64,000 nt of DNA from CAVUMR01 sp963742715 (GTDB lineage: Bacteria > Actinomycetota > Actinomycetes > Mycobacteriales > Micromonosporaceae): NCBI GenBank assembly GCA_963742715.1, contig CAVUMR010000003.1, forward strand, positions 1,116,001 through 1,180,000, in the 5' to 3' direction. Positions within the stretch are counted from its first letter, which is position 1; each line of letters opens with the position of its first letter. Positions 61,888 through 64,000 of this stretch are shown here, piece by piece. The notes beneath the pieces were generated by a model. It made no database searches. It was not told the DNA's origin and saw only the letters and a list, made by a program, of their open reading frames with translations. Made by a program: the position numbers and the translations under genes.

Positions 61888-62013
61888 AGCGAGCGCCAAG
61901 TGTACGCGACGGCGGGTACCGGGACGCATCCGGCGGTACCCAGCACAGCCGGCCGACCAGGGACACCGCGCGCCCGCTGGCGCAGCAGGCGGAAGCCAGG
62001 CAAGGTGCCCCGC

Positions 62014-62292
62014 ATGGCGCATCTCACCGAACGCATGCGGTACCGGCTTGTGACGGGTACCGACCTGAAGGAGTTCTGTCTCAACGTCAGCGTGGCCCTG
62101 GACGAGGGCTACGAACTGTACGGCTCGCCATCGATCGCGTATGACGGCGACCGGGTGATCGTCGCGCAGGCGGTGGTGCTGCCGGCGTACGAGGCGGTCC
62201 GGATCCGCACCACCTCGTCGGCCGCGCCGGTACAACCGGAACCGACCGACCGTACGGAACCCGGGCAGAGTGAACCGGGATCAGTCGGATAG
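62014..62292 (+). CDS. DUF1737 small protein
   Basis: 92 residues from ATG 62014, with AAGGTG upstream. The core MRYRLVTGTDLKEFCLNVSVALDEGYELYGSPSIAYDGDRVIVAQAVV matches the DUF1737 fold, a short alpha/beta domain common in small stand-alone proteins. A Pro/Glu/Thr tail follows. Its function is unknown. It lies downstream of tRNA-Thr on the other strand and 49 bp before the phosphoesterase gene. Confidence 0.8.
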   Translation: MAHLTERMRYRLVTGTDLKEFCLNVSVALDEGYELYGSPSIAYDGDRVIVAQAVVLPAYEAVRIRTTSSAAPVQPEPTDRTEPGQSEPGSVG

Positions 62293-62341
62293 ACGGCGGG
62301 TTGATCGACGGGTACCGAGGGTAGGGCTATCTTCCGACACT

Positions 62342-64000
62342 ATGGGCGATCTTCCCCCGCGGCGACCGGCAGACCTCACTCCCGCGCAACTCGGCTTCGT
62401 ACGGCAGCGGCCGGTGGCATGGCTCGCCCCGGCACTGCTGGCCGGTACCGCGGTACGAGTGGTGCTGGGCGAGCTGTTCGGCGCGTACCTGGACAAGCGC
62501 GAGTTGCAGGCGGCGCTGCCACAGGAGGTCCACGACCACTCGGCCGGTGATGAGCTGTGGCTCGACTACGTCGCCGACCTCGGGGACGGCTTCAACGCCA
62601 CGTACTCCATCGCCTCGCTGCTGGCCCGGCCACAGCTCACGCCGGACGGCGCCGACGAGTCGCTGCCCCGCGGCAGGGTGCTGGTCATGGGCGGCGACCA
62701 GGTGTACCCGACGGCGTCGTGGCGGTCGTACGAGGAGCGCACCAAGGGGCCGTACCAGGCCGCGTTGCCGGTCGGTGGCGGGAACCCACCGACGCTGTAC
62801 GCGCTGCCGGGCAACCACGACTGGTACGACGGTCTCACCGCGTTCCTCCGGTTGTTCGGCAAGCAGTCCAGTTTCGGCGGCTGGCAGACCAGGCAGACCC
62901 GCAGTTACTTCGCGCTGTCGCTGCCGCAGCGGTGGTGGCTGTTCGCGATTGACGCGCAGCTCGACGCGTACCTGGACGATCCGCAGCTGAAGTACTTCCA
63001 GACCGCCGCGGAACAACTCCAGCCGGGCGACCGGGTGATCGTGTGTACGGCCCGACCGACCTGGGTGGCCGCGGCCGCGGCTCCGGACGCGTACGACACG
63101 CTCGACTACTTCATCCGCAAGGTGATCGAGCCGACCGGCGCGCAGGTACCGCTGCTGCTCTCCGGCGACCTGCACCACTACTCGCGCTACTGCCCGGTCG
63201 AACCGACCGCCGCCCACGCCGGCACCCGGGCCGCCGCCCCGACCGCGGGCCCGACCGGTGACGGCAGGGCCGCCGAACCCGCCCGGGGCGCTGAGGGGTC
63301 GGCGCCGCGCACGCTGCTGACCTGCGGAATGGGCGGGGCGTACCTGTCCCCGACACACCTGTTGCCCGAGCACCTCACGGTGCCGCCGCCGGAATCGCTG
63401 GTACTCGCGGGCAGCGAGTCGGTCGACTACAAGCTGGTCGAGACGTACCCGACCCAGCAGGAATCCCGGAAGCTGTCCTGGGGCGTGTTCGGTCGGGTGC
63501 CGTTCCGCAACACCGGCTTCGTCTCGCTCCTCGGCGCCCTGCACACGCTGATGTTCTACGCGTTCGCGCACGCCGGCACCCGGATCCTGACAGCGCCGGT
63601 GATCGCGATCCTGGCGGTCGTGTTCGGCGGGACGCTCGGTCTCGCCATGCCCAACCCGCTGCCGTACCGGCGACCCAAGCACTGGATCCTCGGCGCCATC
63701 CACGGGCTGGTGCATGTCGGGTTCGGCGTGCTCGGCACGTACATCTGGCTGCACCTGCCATTGATCCACCTGCCCGGACCGCTGCCGGTGCTGGTCACGT
63801 TCGCCATCTACCTACCGATCGCGGGCCTGGTCGCCACCGAGCTGACCGCCGCATATCTGCTGGTGGCGAGCTGGTTCGGGGTGAATGCCAACGAGCTGTT
63901 CGCCGGTCAGGGGATCCAGGACCACAAGGCGTTCCTGCGGCTGCACATCGACACCAACGGGGCGCTCACGGTGTACCCGATAGCCGTGGACGAGGTCGGA
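62342..64000 (+). CDS. calcineurin-like metallophosphoesterase with membrane segments (3' end beyond the window)
   Basis: The frame is open from ATG 62342 to the last base (553 codons), so the C-terminus is outside. The phosphoesterase metal motifs are spread over the first about 300 residues: MGGDQVYP, LPGNHDWYDG and SGDLHHYSRY. The second half has several hydrophobic segments (about 400-520: GFVSLLGALHTLMFYAF, VIAILAVVFGGTLGLAM, VLVTFAIYLPIAGLV), implying membrane anchoring. A Thr/Ala/Gly-rich insertion (about 285-320) follows the third motif. No ribosome site is evident. It probably acts on phosphoesters at the membrane; the substrate is unknown. Confidence 0.85.
   Translation, partial: MGDLPPRRPADLTPAQLGFVRQRPVAWLAPALLAGTAVRVVLGELFGAYLDKRELQAALPQEVHDHSAGDELWLDYVADLGDGFNATYSIASLLARPQLTPDGADESLPRGRVLVMGGDQVYPTASWRSYEERTKGPYQAALPVGGGNPPTLYALPGNHDWYDGLTAFLRLFGKQSSFGGWQTRQTRSYFALSLPQRWWLFAIDAQLDAYLDDPQLKYFQTAAEQLQPGDRVIVCTARPTWVAAAAAPDAYDTLDYFIRKVIEPTGAQVPLLLSGDLHHYSRYCPVEPTAAHAGTRAAAPTAGPTGDGRAAEPARGAEGSAPRTLLTCGMGGAYLSPTHLLPEHLTVPPPESLVLAGSESVDYKLVETYPTQQESRKLSWGVFGRVPFRNTGFVSLLGALHTLMFYAFAHAGTRILTAPVIAILAVVFGGTLGLAMPNPLPYRRPKHWILGAIHGLVHVGFGVLGTYIWLHLPLIHLPGPLPVLVTFAIYLPIAGLVATELTAAYLLVASWFGVNANELFAGQGIQDHKAFLRLHIDTNGALTVYPIAVDEVG

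Noticed and set aside
62327..63769. 480-codon minus-strand frame near the right end
   Set aside because: Antisense of the metallophosphoesterase, whose plus-strand frame has all metal motifs and is open to the end of the window.

Overview
The window reads as chromosome of a high-GC actinomycete, most likely Micromonosporaceae or a close relative (inference). Reasons: very GC-rich codon third positions, frequent GTG and one clear TTG start, strong GGAGG-type ribosome sites, and actinobacterial markers such as DUF3180 after folK, a DUF2342 metalloprotease beside tilS, an AfsR/SARP-type regulator, and mycosin and WXG-like proteins. No ribosomal RNA, insertion sequence, integrase or CRISPR array was found. 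One tRNA (Thr, anticodon CGU) is present.

Layout. 0-0.6 kb: end of a NuoD-like gene. 0.7-7.6 kb: a repeat-bearing membrane protein, then histidine catabolism (hutU, hutI) with a GT-C glycosyltransferase between the two. 7.7-11.6 kb: a glycine betaine/choline ABC importer whose ATPase gene is divergent from its permease and binding-protein genes. 11.8-16.0 kb: small membrane and hypothetical genes, then folK-folB-folP. 16.1-33.1 kb: an island described below. 33.3-44.5 kb: the rest of the conserved folate/housekeeping run (folE, ftsH, hpt, a gamma-glutamyltransferase, tilS, a DUF2342 protease, dacB, ppa). 44.6-48.7 kb: acyl-CoA ligase, MFS exporter and MarR repressor. 49.0-54.1 kb: a LanB-like dehydratase, a P-loop kinase and a divergent FAD oxidase. 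54.2-59.5 kb: secreted proteins, an AfsR-like regulator and an amidase. 60.0-61.9 kb: a type IV restriction enzyme next to tRNA-Thr. 62.0-64.0 kb: a DUF1737 protein and a metallophosphoesterase cut by the window end.

The most interesting part is the roughly 17 kb island at 16.1-33.1 kb. It splits the normally contiguous ftsH-folE-folP-folB-folK run. One arm (20.16-30.16 kb, plus strand, tightly coupled) looks like a type IV secretion apparatus: a VirB2-like two-helix protein, a PrgI/VirB3-like protein, a 1461-residue VirB4-like ATPase, a VirB6-like polytopic protein, a VirB8-like protein, and a peptidoglycan hydrolase with a lytic-transglycosylase-like part plus an M23 part. The opposing arm (30.18-32.99 kb, minus strand) is type VII-like: a WXG/EspC-like protein, a PPE-like protein and a mycosin protease. 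A partition-type DNA-binding protein, membrane proteins, lipoproteins and a frameshifted large protein sit to the left. No relaxase, VirD4-type coupling ATPase, EccC or integrase is present. The locus therefore resembles a resident, non-conjugative hybrid secretion system rather than an intact transfer element. The known precedent for coupling the two machine types is the mycobacterial plasmid pRAW; the function here is unknown.

A second theme is short tandem repeats (14-48 bp periods) in intergenic spacers and at the ends of proteins.
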